DNA of 64,000 nt, taken from positions 18,370,001 to 18,434,000 of the forward strand of contig CM072866.1 in NCBI GenBank assembly GCA_036937835.1. The letters run 5' to 3'. Below are positions 1-11,200 of this stretch, piece by piece; the first letter of the stretch is position 1; each line of letters opens with the position of its first letter. The position numbers were made by a program, and so were the translations under genes. Source of the stretch: Pampus argenteus (taxonomy: Eukaryota > Chordata > Actinopteri > Scombriformes > Stromateidae). The notes beneath the pieces are model-generated. The model was not told the DNA's origin. It made no database searches and saw nothing but the letters and a program-made list of their open reading frames with translations.

Positions 1-13
1 TTTCGTATTGCAG

Positions 14-1454
14 AGGGAGAGGAAGAGGAGGATGAGGATGGAGAGGAGGAGGACTTTGACGAGGAAGAGGAGGACGAGGAAGACGAAGAGGAGGTAGAAG
101 GAGAAGAGGACGATGAGGAGGTCAGCGGAGAAGATGAGGTAAAAAAAGAAAAGAAGCTTGCCTGAAGTTGCTCTTGCAAGAAGTCACAATCTACGGTTTC
201 TGATTATTTTCTAATTTTGTTTACCAAGGAGGAAGAATTTGGTCAGGAAGGAGAAGAGGATGAAGATGAGGATGAAGATGAAGACGGTATGTAACATGCT
301 ACCTTAACGTGTGTGTGTGTGTCTGTGTCTGTCTGTGTGTGTGTGTGCTCTTAAATAAAGTGCAAAACATTTCTACACAGTACAGAGTTTGATATTTGAC
401 TTTGTTTATGGTGTTAACGTGAAACCGTGTTGGTATCAATAAGAAGATGAGTTGAGTGCCCATTTATTTTTTTTACATATCCGGATTAATTATCTTTTAT
501 CTCTTGTTGGTTGTGGTTACTGAGGAAGCTCATTGCTGACATTAAGGGCTTTATCAAGTTACTGCTATAATGATCATGATTACTCAGAAAAACATTTAAT
601 TAAATCACTTAGAACTAAAACATGTTTTCTGCTCTCTGAAAACGCTTTCAGGTGTTTGTTTTAGTATTTAGTAGTTAGTTTTTCTATTTTTGATGACATC
701 AACATAAAGCTTCAAATTTAAGTAAAAAGGCTAAATATTTGCTGATTTGATCTGAACTGTTTTTCTTTGGATTTTGTGGATTTTTGAACAATCATTTGAA
801 AGACACTTGAAGACGTCACATTTGGCATCCTAGAAATTATAACGGGCATTTTCACTGTTTTCTGACACTTTAGGGACTAAACGATTGAGACAGTAATTGG
901 CAGATTAATCGTTAGTTGCAGTCCCACATCAATTAATCAATCAATCTAGATCTAGATCCTGGTGAGTTTGAATGCACTGGACAAAAGAGGTTGCCAAATG
1001 CATTCAATGTAATGTAAAACATCCGGGGGTCCAGAAATGCTGGTTAAATCCTGAAGAATGTCAATACCGAACATAGTGGCATCAGACACATCTGATACCG
1101 TGTTTATTTTCATCATGTAATCGTATAACATTATAACTTGTAGGGACAGCAAAACATGATCGTGACCATTTCCCCACACTCCCTACGGCCCCGCCAGGAG
1201 ACTTCATGAATGATGCTAAAAGTCTGCAGTCGTTTTTGAGGATAAACGCATGTTTTCCCTAAGACATGTAACACAAAGTCCGGCAGATGTAACATTTCCT
1301 TTCAATTTACTGTCGTGTGTTTAAGATATAAGCTGTGTGGTCATCACACCCTTTTTCCTCTTTGCTCTCAGAAGCAGAAGCTGGCAAAGGTGAGAAGAGA
1401 AAGCGAGACCCAGAGGATGAAGACGACGACGACGACGATGAAGACGACGACTAA
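14..1454 (+). CDS. anp32b: anp32b, 3' part (acidic leucine-rich nuclear phosphoprotein 32 B)
   Basis: Three coding exons, 14-138, 229-286 and 1372-1454, joined in frame (phases 1, 0, 1) to a TAA at 1452-1454. They encode only the C-terminal acidic tail, about 88 residues that are mostly Glu and Asp. The N-terminal leucine-rich repeats lie left of the window. Diagnostic landmarks are EVSGEDE-EEFG across the first junction and GKGEKRKR, a basic nuclear-localisation cluster, just before the terminal D/E run. These match vertebrate ANP32B rather than ANP32A, whose tail lacks the EEFG and GKGEKRKR pair. ANP32 proteins are nuclear and cytoplasmic histone chaperones and phosphatase regulators; the acidic tail binds basic partners such as histones. 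The neighbour coro2a supports ANP32B, since human ANP32B and CORO2A are close neighbours at 9q22. The family call is secure; the A versus B assignment rests on tail motifs and synteny. Confidence 0.88.
309..347. repeat. (GT)n microsatellite with TCTG interruptions
   Basis: Simple GT repeat interrupted by CTGT units in the anp32b intron, starting about 20 nt after the 5' splice site of the 229-286 exon. Confidence 0.85.
725..945. repeat. Old teleost interspersed repeat fragment (TTAATCG/GTTGCAG type)
   Basis: Lies in the last anp32b intron. The string GACACTTGAAGACGTCAC, then a GGGCATTTTCACTGTTTTC block, and an end reading GATTAATCGTTAGTTGCAG are features I remember from a very abundant ray-finned-fish repeat. 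No element name is assigned because no library could be searched. A related copy is at 31640-32540. Confidence 0.5.
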
Positions 1455-1919
1455 GAGCAAAACTGAAAACGAGAGCCTACCGAGTTACCCTTCCTCCCCT
1501 ACAAACCCGATCATCCACCCTCCTACAACTCGCACCGCCGTTGTAATCCACGTCTACCCCCCAGTTCTGAGCTCTTTTACGGGGCAAGACTGTACCGGAT
1601 GGGTGGGCCGAGTGGAGCTGCCCCCCCCACCCCCTTTTTTTTCCTCCCCCCCATGAACTGAGAGCCACCCAACACCCTCCACCTCACCTGACCCACGGCC
1701 CCGAGGTTCTCAGGCAGCCCACCACTCAGCATTCCACAATTTCACTGTCGACTCCTCTTTATGTATTCCCGTGTGAGGACTTTGGGACTGGTATCTAGTT
1801 TTGGGTCTGTGCTTTTAATATTTTGTTGAATGAATTATTTTTTGTTGTTGGGTTTATTATTTCTCTTTTTTTTTTTGTCTTTATTATTTTTTTTTCTGTT
1901 CCTTTCATTTTTTTTTCCC

Positions 1920-1925
1920 AATAAA
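1920..1925 (+). terminator. poly(A) signal AATAAA, proximal, anp32b
   Basis: AATAAA in the T-rich 3'UTR about 465 nt after the stop codon, followed by TG-rich sequence (TTGCTGTGC) as expected of a cleavage region. Confidence 0.6.
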
Positions 1926-2038
1926 ATTATTGCTGTGCAACCAGCGAGCCATAATTTTTTTTTGTGTGGCCGCCTGTTGCACAAATCAAGGTTGTAGCTA
2001 CATTTTTACTTTCTGTATGACAAGAAAACAACTTTGTA

Positions 2039-2044
2039 AATAAA
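2039..2044 (+). terminator. poly(A) signal AATAAA, distal, anp32b
   Basis: A second AATAAA about 120 nt after the first, followed by a TGTTAACATTTTGTG stretch. Two signals suggest alternative 3' ends. Confidence 0.5.
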
Positions 2045-2060
2045 ATGTTAACATTTTGTG

Positions 2061-5000
2061 CCTTTCTCTCTTCCTGCTTTGCTTTTCCAGTGTCCCGGAA
2101 ATAATGGAAACGTGGCCTTGTGGCCCAAATTTCTCATCCACCCCTCAAAAAGTTCTCTGCACTGATGGTGACTGTAGACAATAGTCCACAGTAAAAGCTT
2201 TGTGTCTATTTAAGGATATTGTATATTGATATAATATATACACTTTCCCCATTCAAGTGAATGAGGAAAGTGGTCCCAGACTTTTGGACCTTACTGTATA
2301 TGTATGTTAAAAGGATTATCTGCCATTATCATTCCTCCTGTTCATATTGGCCATAAGGAGCTCCCTTTTGAGTGCAAGTCTAATGTCCTCAGTGTTGATT
2401 TGTCTCACGTCCATTTTTGCACATAACATGCATGTGGATTTTTGCACCCTTCCATCTCTTACATTGGAGATCTCTGCACAGCCAGTTTGGACAAAGAAGT
2501 GGTTTCCAACCGTTTTGTGTTTACTTGGGACACCTCATCACAGATTACATAAGTGAGCTGTGAGCAGTCAAATCTCTCCAGGTTGTATTCAACTTTAAAA
2601 GGGCGGAAAGGGAAATCTATCCAGAATTTCACAAGAATGAAGAGAACAGAGAAAAACGACTTTTTCATGTAACAAAAATGTGGTCTATCCTGTTCTTGTG
2701 ATGCCTTGTGTGTTGGGAACCAGTGCAGTACAGTGACAAATAACATGCCGTATATACATATGGGCATATAAGTATAACTCTTATAGTATATAAGTACCGT
2801 ATAACTCTTTACAATAATTTGTAAAGAGTTCTGGCTGCTGATCTTTTCAGGCTGCTGCGTCTTTTAGGGACTCTTTTTGAATTCCAAACACAAGCCAGGC
2901 AATAGTGTGCAGAGATGAAAGATGTCAGCCATCCGCATGTCGCAGCCCGAGTGGCTCAGGAGGGAGCAGACGTTTGTAAAATAGTCAACAGTTAATCGCA
3001 AATCTCAAATATTAATATTTATATACAACTGTGTGAAACATTTTATACTTCAGTTTATTTGTTTGGGCAGGATACTCATCTGTTCTGTCAGTGAAGATCT
3101 ACAAACACACACACGGATTTTATCAGAAAAAAATTGTAATTATATTATATATGATATATATTTTTCTATTTTTTTACTAAATACACATTTAAAGACAATA
3201 ATTGCATTAAAATGCATAAAAAAATCGAAATCAGGCACAGTGAGGCTCATATTAACATAAACTTAAATCATACATATTCTCCACAGTGAATGCTACAGTT
3301 GACTCTGTAGCCGCATTATTGCTCCAGTATAACATAAGGGAGTGTCAGAGCGTGCATGCTTCTCTGGGATGGATTGTTATTGTTTTTCCCATTTGGCTGC
3401 TTGAGGTTTTTTTGTTTTTTTTTACTGAGGACTTGTGTTGGTGACATTCATAACAGAGCAGCAGAATGATGATCACTTACACAACGTTATGTACTGTAAC
3501 GCAATCATCACTGTACCACAACATCGTAATGAAAAAACTAAATATGGAGAAACATTTTCCACTGCTTATTGCCAATAGTTCATACAAATGTATGACGTGT
3601 GTTTACTGTATTCACACTCTGGCGGTACACTACAAAAGTTAAAGGATATGACGAAGGGTCAAAAGGGAATTTGCTGAGATAGTTGGCTGTGATGTCATTA
3701 TTTTGTTGTCTCTGTGATGTACAGCGGCATCAAAATTGTGTAATAAGTCCACACTAAGAAAAAGGTCTGGAAAAAATTACCCTGATGATGTCATCAAGGT
3801 CGTTTTTTAAGACATACAGAGCCACAGAAAAACATTAACCAACAGTTTTTTACAGGCTGAGTAAAATGTGTAAAATCATTGGAATGCCCCTTTAACAAAA
3901 CTGAACCACTTGTGTTATTCCACAATATAAATGAACAGTGTGTACCAACTATACCACACCCACACAGGGCCGTGTAGGCATGTAGGGACTGCACTTGATT
4001 GATGTCTCTCTTATCATCCTTTAACACTTTGATTTTTTTTCCCGCCAAGCGATTCCTGCAGAGCTCCACCCAACTTAACCCTGAGCTGAGGAATAATGCT
4101 GCATTCAAGTCATATCGGAATTACAAGATTCAAGACCTTTAACAGGAATATACCGCAGATCTATATTATCAGAGGCTGGAACTCCAACCTCAAATCGGTT
4201 TTAAATATTTCTGACTTTCTGTTTAAAAAATGTGTGAGCTCCATCAGTGAAACAGCCTGTAATATAATGAATGGTTCTGCCAATTTCTGCAATATGTGGG
4301 CACACTGGTGTGAGATTATTAGGGCAGCAGTTAGAAGTCAAAGATTTGCTGTTGACAGTCTGGTCACGATAAAAATGTGCTGAAGAAATGGGCATAAAAT
4401 GGCAGCTGCAAGTGATATGTTGTATTTCCTACAGGCTGAGAACAGTATTAATCCCCAAATTCACAAACTATCTAATGATTCCTCTTAAATTAACCATTTG
4501 TTTTTGTAGACATTTCAAACAAAAGGCAGAAATAATTACTATAAAAATGCAAACAAGATCTGGGTGGAAATCCCAGATACTGATATGAATAAACTGTCGA
4601 ACTGTTAAATGTGAATAAACAGCCACATCAACCCCTCGAGCAAGTCCACTGGCCAACTGTAGAAACACCAGAGCCTGGTGGGAATGTGTTGAGACTTGTC
4701 CACCAGCAGCAGAGTTTATCCTGGCCTGCTGCTGCTGCTGCTCCTGGACAAAAGTCAGCCAGGGATGAAGTGGTGCTAGAACTGTCCTGCTGGGGGTCAA
4801 CAGGGTCACAGATCACAATTGTACTGAGGCCAGTTTGTCTGTACGTTTGTGGGTCGGTGTGGCATTTTCCATGCGATACCTTTTTGACAAGTGGCCATGA
4901 AACGTATGCCAAATCTAGAATATCATTACGGTGTTTGTGCCTCTGTCTACTACATAAATACAGGCATGCATGGTTGTTTAAACTCCACACACTGATTATC

Positions 5001-6993
5001 TTTGGATTAACTAACAGCTACATAGTTTGTATTGCCTAATATCTGTGAGTAGTTCATTAACATCAATGCATATATACATGTCTATCAATCAAGCAGGTGA
5101 AACACATGGGAACATGTTTTTAAAAAATAAAAAAAAATCACTGTGGAAGAAACTAAAGACACCAGAAGTTCCCTGAAAAAGATATTTCTTTATGCAATTT
5201 GGATGTTTTTTTTTTCCAATGTACATTTATGCACATTTTACAGTTATTTAAGCCTTTTGTAGTTGCTTAAAAGATTATCATTTAGCAAACCATTTAAAAA
5301 GTTGACAAAACTCATAAATTGATCATAAAGACAATAACTGCTGCCTTTTTAAAGGTAGTTTTTCCACTTTTTCCCGCTCACCTCATTGTTTTCTCAAAGA
5401 AGGTTTCCTATAGTGTTCACCTGAATCATCATACTGTGAATTTCTGTCCATATTCTACAAAAAAACTAATATATATATATCTGTACTGGTTTGACAAATT
5501 TGAGCAGCAGTCATTTAAAAAAATATATTATTTGGAGAGTAATCTCCACTCAAGGTGCACTCACTTGTTTTGTCATTTAACTGGATATTATAACTTTTCA
5601 ACTATTCTGAGCACTTTTGCGGCTTCTCATCCACATTGGCTTAAACGTTGAACCTAATAAAATAAGCAGATGGGAATGTTTGGTTTCTGACAATAAACTT
5701 CATCACATTGATGCAAAAATCATATTTAAACCCTATATTACAACGAAGCAGCTGTGCTCATTAATTTGCAGCATTGTGCACAATGGCTGGAAATATTGAA
5801 GAGATAGTTACTACAGTATAAACTGTGTGATAAAATCAGTAGACACATTTATAATTATATCACCCAACTGTTCCCCTGCTCTTACAACCTCGTTGTAGAG
5901 CTGTGAGCTGCTTCATCTGTGCAGTACAGTAGTAGATACACTTAAAATATGAGCAGAAAAACCCAAGTATCATGTTTTAGGTTCTTAAAGAGAGCAATAA
6001 AGAAACCCTTTATGAGAAAATACATACAAAAAACCAAAAAGAAAAGTGGAACACAACTAACCCGGAAGTGGTGCAGTACTATGCTCTACAATGGCTTGAA
6101 ACAGTTTCTTCACAGTGACTCCACATTAGTGAAAAGTAAGCCGTCTATTAAAACGTTTAGCATGCTGTATTTTTTTTCCAAAAATTACAATTTCAAGTTC
6201 TCGATTGAAATTGCCAGTATTTTCTATGAATGCATTTTTAAAATAAATTAAAAGTTAAGATCAAAGCAGCATCAAGTACAGAATTAGCTTCCGCAATACA
6301 GTAGCTGCTGTGAAGAGGGTTGATTTTCCAGTTATTCAAAAATTAAAAGAAAAAATAATAATAAAATGCTGTGAGCATAATATCGTCATTCATTTAGCTC
6401 ACTCTCATTCAAGCACACAAACATCTGTCACTACAAACACTGCAGCCATATATATCAACTTACAGTAGTTTAAATAGCGGAAAACAATCACCGAGCATAG
6501 AAAATAAATTCAGCGCTATCTTACAATCACACAGGATGTCTGCTACTACCCTGCAACCGCTTTCAAACAGCAAGCAGACAGCCACATCATTCAGTTAAGA
6601 CAGGCACAAACACCCTTTTATCTTTCAGCTACAAAGAGCATTAAAAAAAGCTAAAAAAATTACAACAAACTTGCATAGCTGTGAAGCGTATAAAAGAAAC
6701 AAGAAAAAAAAAACAGGTGCAAAGAGCTTAAAAATGTTACATCATGGGTAAGAATCCGTATTTGAGTGTATGTACATGAACAAATAATATATGAACCTTG
6801 TGTAGAATCAACAAGACGACAGTATGGAAACACAAAGTCAAGATGATACTGGTTTTAAATCCCCCCCTCCTGTGCAGTGACGTATGAGGAAAACAGGTGA
6901 GTCAGGACTATGGGAAGAAAGTAGTGGTATTAAAATGTGGCTATAGTATGTTTGTACAGTAATGCGTGTGTCCCATGAGGAGGTGGACAAGTC
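2061..6993. other. Intergenic region between convergent anp32b and coro2a, including coro2a 3'UTR
   Basis: No supported gene. Open frames here are short, lack family resemblance and overlap each other. The right-hand part, adjoining 6993, must be coro2a 3'UTR on the minus strand, but I found no minus-strand AATAAA convincing enough to set its end. Local features are a GGTTTCCAACC hAT-like edge near 2500 and a (CTG)5 at about 4728-4742. Confidence 0.6.
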
Positions 6994-8238
6994 TTAAAGT
7001 GAGCTCTGCGGCTGGGTGTTTTTGATGTTCCTAATCTCCAGCTCCAGCTGTTTGATGTGCACGTCCCTCTGGTTGAGGAGCTCCCTCAGCCGTCGGATCT
7101 CCTCCTGCTGCTTGTGGAACTTCAGACGCAGCTGTGGACAAAAACACAAACACGATATCTTGAAATATATTGTGGGCATGAATAATATATCCACGGGGGA
7201 GATGCGAGAGACATGCCCAACCACTTTTAGGCTACAGTTTCCTCTTACTGTCCCTAAACCATAATCCAGATGAAACAAGGTGAGTGGATGAAAATGTTGA
7301 TACATTCATCGAATTTATTGCCTTTAATTATTACTGTGTTCAATACTCTCAATTATCTATGAATGAAACTACATCTAATACTCAGGATTAGTGCATCGAT
7401 AATGCAGAAATGTAGGCCACATTCTCAATTCTTCTAATTGATTTATAGAAGGCACAAAGACCAATTTCATCAAGAAAATACCATTGACATGTACACTTTT
7501 TACCTATGCCCTTAATATAGTGAAATATACTTTATGTCCTAAAATGGTCACAACAGCAGGATATAAATTTGGAGGAAGATCCTCCACGTAAAGACACCGA
7601 AACCACTCTGTACCTCGTTCTCTGTCCGAGGAGGAGAGCAAAGTGCGAGGTCGTCCCCTTTGCTAGCAGGCATCCAATTCCTGTCGTCCTCAGTAAGACC
7701 GTTGTCCTCCTTGCTGTCTCTACTGCCCAGTTGGTCCTGAATGTATGCCAGCTGCATCATGTTCGGCCTACTCTGCGATCTGCGACTGTCCAGTGAGTTT
7801 CCAACCCCTTTGTTCAGCTCTGAATACGACTCTGCTACTTGACTTCCCGGCTTCAGAGACATCAGCACAGGGCCTGGACGATAAAGAGAGTGACCAGGAA
7901 AAAGATGAGCTACTTAAGTCCTGATATTTTATTCATGCACACTGAAGGAGTGATTAATAAAATTAATGTTCCCTGACACTAACATGAACTGAAATTAGTT
8001 AGGTTTGATGTTGGACATTTAAGATTTAAGAGAAAAGATTTAAGTACAATCTTGAGGTACTTGAACTTTACACTACACTTGTACACGTAACTAATCTTTA
8101 GGTACTAGTTTGCAGATTAAGATTTTACTTCCAAAAACATTTAATCAACAAATTAACAACACAGTGCTGTAGTAACAAATACACTTCATACTAAACGGTT
8201 ATGAACAACCACATTGCTAATATATAGAAATGCGTGCG

Positions 8239-8278
<40 letters not shown>

Positions 8279-11200
8279 AACACTTAATTCTGACCTTTGT
8301 CGATGTCACTGAGCCACTCCTCTGCAGTCAAGGCAGGCTTGTAACCAGCCGTCATTGGATAGATGTCTTCTTGGTATGACTCCGACTGGAGATGCATATA
8401 CATCATATTCAGACACACAGCAAATTAAGTCACTTTAGTTTATTTAAGATAGAAATCGACATCACTAAGTCGGTGTAGTCGTACCCTGCGGGGTACGATC
8501 ATGGACAGAGGCTCAATGAGACTCTTGGTTGTCACCAGTTTGTAGAACCTGAACACCTCACAGGAGCTCACATCCAGGCCTCTCTTTGGCATCACACCTG
8601 CAGGACAACAGACAGGACACATGTTGTAATGTGCCGTATTGTACAATACCTGTACAGTTACTATACAAAAAAAGTGCATTGACTGGATGAAATCGCAGAA
8701 CACGGGTAGAAAAAAAATAATAAGAAAAATGCAGTAGAGCTGATTCTGTCCATAAGAGTCCACACGTTTCTAAAACTCTCCCACAATATTCTTGTCTCTA
8801 TTTTACTTCCTCATTCACCACAACAAGCAAAACACGAGTTTAAATCATCAGCATGTCACTCCACATGATCCGTGACTGCTCTTTGGTCAGCCAGTTTGGC
8901 TATTCAAATATTGTAGGCTTATTTGCACAGCAGCTTTGCTTACAGGTGCAAGAGTGTCAGCACAGCCAGAAGGCAGGCAGAGTTTCAGCTTCACAGACAC
9001 ATTTCGTACATATTGAGCCAAAGAAATAGTTAGATGAAGCATCCAGTATGTTGGAGTTTGATTTAAAAAAAAGAGTTTGGGTCTTTCACATTGTGTGTGT
9101 GTGTTTGTGTGTGTTTGTGTGTTCCTTACCCATCCCTTTCTGAGGTAAGAGAGAGCGGTACTCTGTAAGGTAGTGGAGATATGGCTTTTCTGAGCTGATC
9201 TCATAGTACCTGATATTCCCGTCGCCCTGAGGGAGACAAGAGAAGTATTTGAAAAATGTACTTTGCATTTGAATGCTGTAACATAACTAAAACACGTTCT
9301 GGTTGTTTTTGGAGACCCACCTTCCCAGCAAGGTAGAGCATGTGTGTGTCAGGGTCGAAGAAAGGAAAGAGGACTCCTGACGAACCATCCAGGTTATCTT
9401 GAACCAAAGGCACAGACAGATCATCCTACGAGCACAAATAGAAATAAAAAAATTAAAATAAAAAAATTAAAAGGTCAAATCAAAATCAACACTCGAGCAC
9501 AAGTGATGTGTGTGTAACATCCACTGATATCAAAACATTCAATCATTTAAATCCACTGCTACATAAGAAGCACTCTCTCCAGTGCAGAATTAAAAACACT
9601 GAACGCTCAATCCCTAATCCCTGCCTCGGCCATAATCCTCCACCCACGATACACTCTCACACACCAAAACACACCAGCCAGCCAGCCAGCAACACCATGC
9701 AGCGCAATTAGAGACTTAAAAGGTTTGATCAGAGTCCTGCTGGATGACATAATGCAACATAAAATAAGATTGGCACTCGTTTACACTCAGTGAATGTTAC
9801 AGATGTACTTCTGAGGGCTTTCGCATGTCCATCAATGTGTCCACTAGATGGCAGAATAGTGTGTGAGACATATTGTGTGGAAGTGGGAGGTGTGTTTGCA
9901 GTATTTTAGCTGGGAAGAGCTTGTGTTAACATGTTTTGTTTTGTTGTGCTAAGATGAACTGATTAGTTGTTTGACACTGAATCCAACATTTCCGCCTGTC
10001 TAAATGTTCAACTTCTTTCATTGCTTTGTATCAAATTTCTGTCTCAATTTTAATTTTCCTGGCTTTGTGATGCTCGAGGTATTTAATCACGTGGGACAGG
10101 AAATAAGGCCACCTGGAGTCGTGACCTCTCTGGTGATCATGTAATACACTGCCCGTTACTTCATTTGTATTATTATTAAATGAGATTTTGCTCATTTCTA
10201 GGCATTATGTTTTGTTGCTGCTGCCTTTATGCCTATATGGGCGTCTTTTGCATATCACTGAACTTAACAAACATATTAGTCACATCTTTTAGCACAGGGT
10301 GTACTGGTTATTCCCAAATTCAGACTAAAGGAGACTAAAAATTTTACCATCTCAGCACTTAACAGCACTCCCCGAGGAGCAGGGAGCAGAATCAGGTCAG
10401 AATAGGAAATTGTACGAATGTGTCTGTCATAACAATCTTTCTGTTTGTCTTTCTACTGTTTCTGCCACTGTTCTGCAACTCTTATGATCCTGCGTAAAGA
10501 CGCTGCTTTCACCTGCTCATCAAGCGCTCCCATTTCCCAGTTGTCAAGTTCTAATTATGAACGCTGATGTCACGTTTTTTTTATCAGCGAAAGAAGCTGG
10601 CTCAGCAGTCATCAGTCACACTTATGTTACTTCATGACTGAGACTGAGACAAATGAAAGCTGCTTAATGGACCTTTAAGATGATTTCGTCACAAAACACA
10701 CTTCTGCTGTCAGACGTCCTGCTTTCGTTTCTCACCTGATCCCACAGAGCTACCTGTCGATCATTCCAGCGCGAAGTGCCCGACGTGAGGAGCATCTTCA
10801 TGTTACCCAGGATCAGCACCTTACTGGCTTTGTGCGTCTTGCAGTTGGATTCCTGCAAAACAAGCAACACACAACATACATTAAGGTAAACATCAACAAT
10901 GTTTATATATAGTATAAAGACATTTTTGTGAGTAATATAAATTGGGTTTTTATTAACGAAATAGGCCTGCCGTTGTTCTAGACTACTTCGCTGCTAAGAC
11001 TGTTTTAACTCATTGTTCTGTACACATTACTGTTTACTTTAAGGAGACAGCAGAATTAGTACGTTTTTATTTACAAAGCCATACTGGGGAAACTCCCTTT
11101 ATATCTGTGTAATCTTCACACCAACAGCTGTTACAGTTTTTTGCTCCACTAGATATGGCTGCTCTATCGGGTACCCAAGATTTGCAGCTTTCTCCTATTT

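Larger units (their letters stand above)
1455..2060 (+). other. anp32b: anp32b 3'UTR
   Basis: Non-coding sequence follows the TAA. It contains a C-run/T-run block at about 1621-1651 and T-rich stretches at 1840-1920, then two canonical poly(A) signals. The end is inferred from the second signal plus about 15 nt. Confidence 0.65.

Noticed and set aside
2940..2975. tRNA-like or SINE-head text (CCGAGTGGCTCAGGAGGGAG)
   Set aside because: No A/B box pair with correct spacing and no cloverleaf could be drawn.
4611..5039. 142-codon plus-strand open frame with an overlapping minus-strand frame
   Set aside because: No family resemblance, CTG-repeat content and equal openness on both strands.
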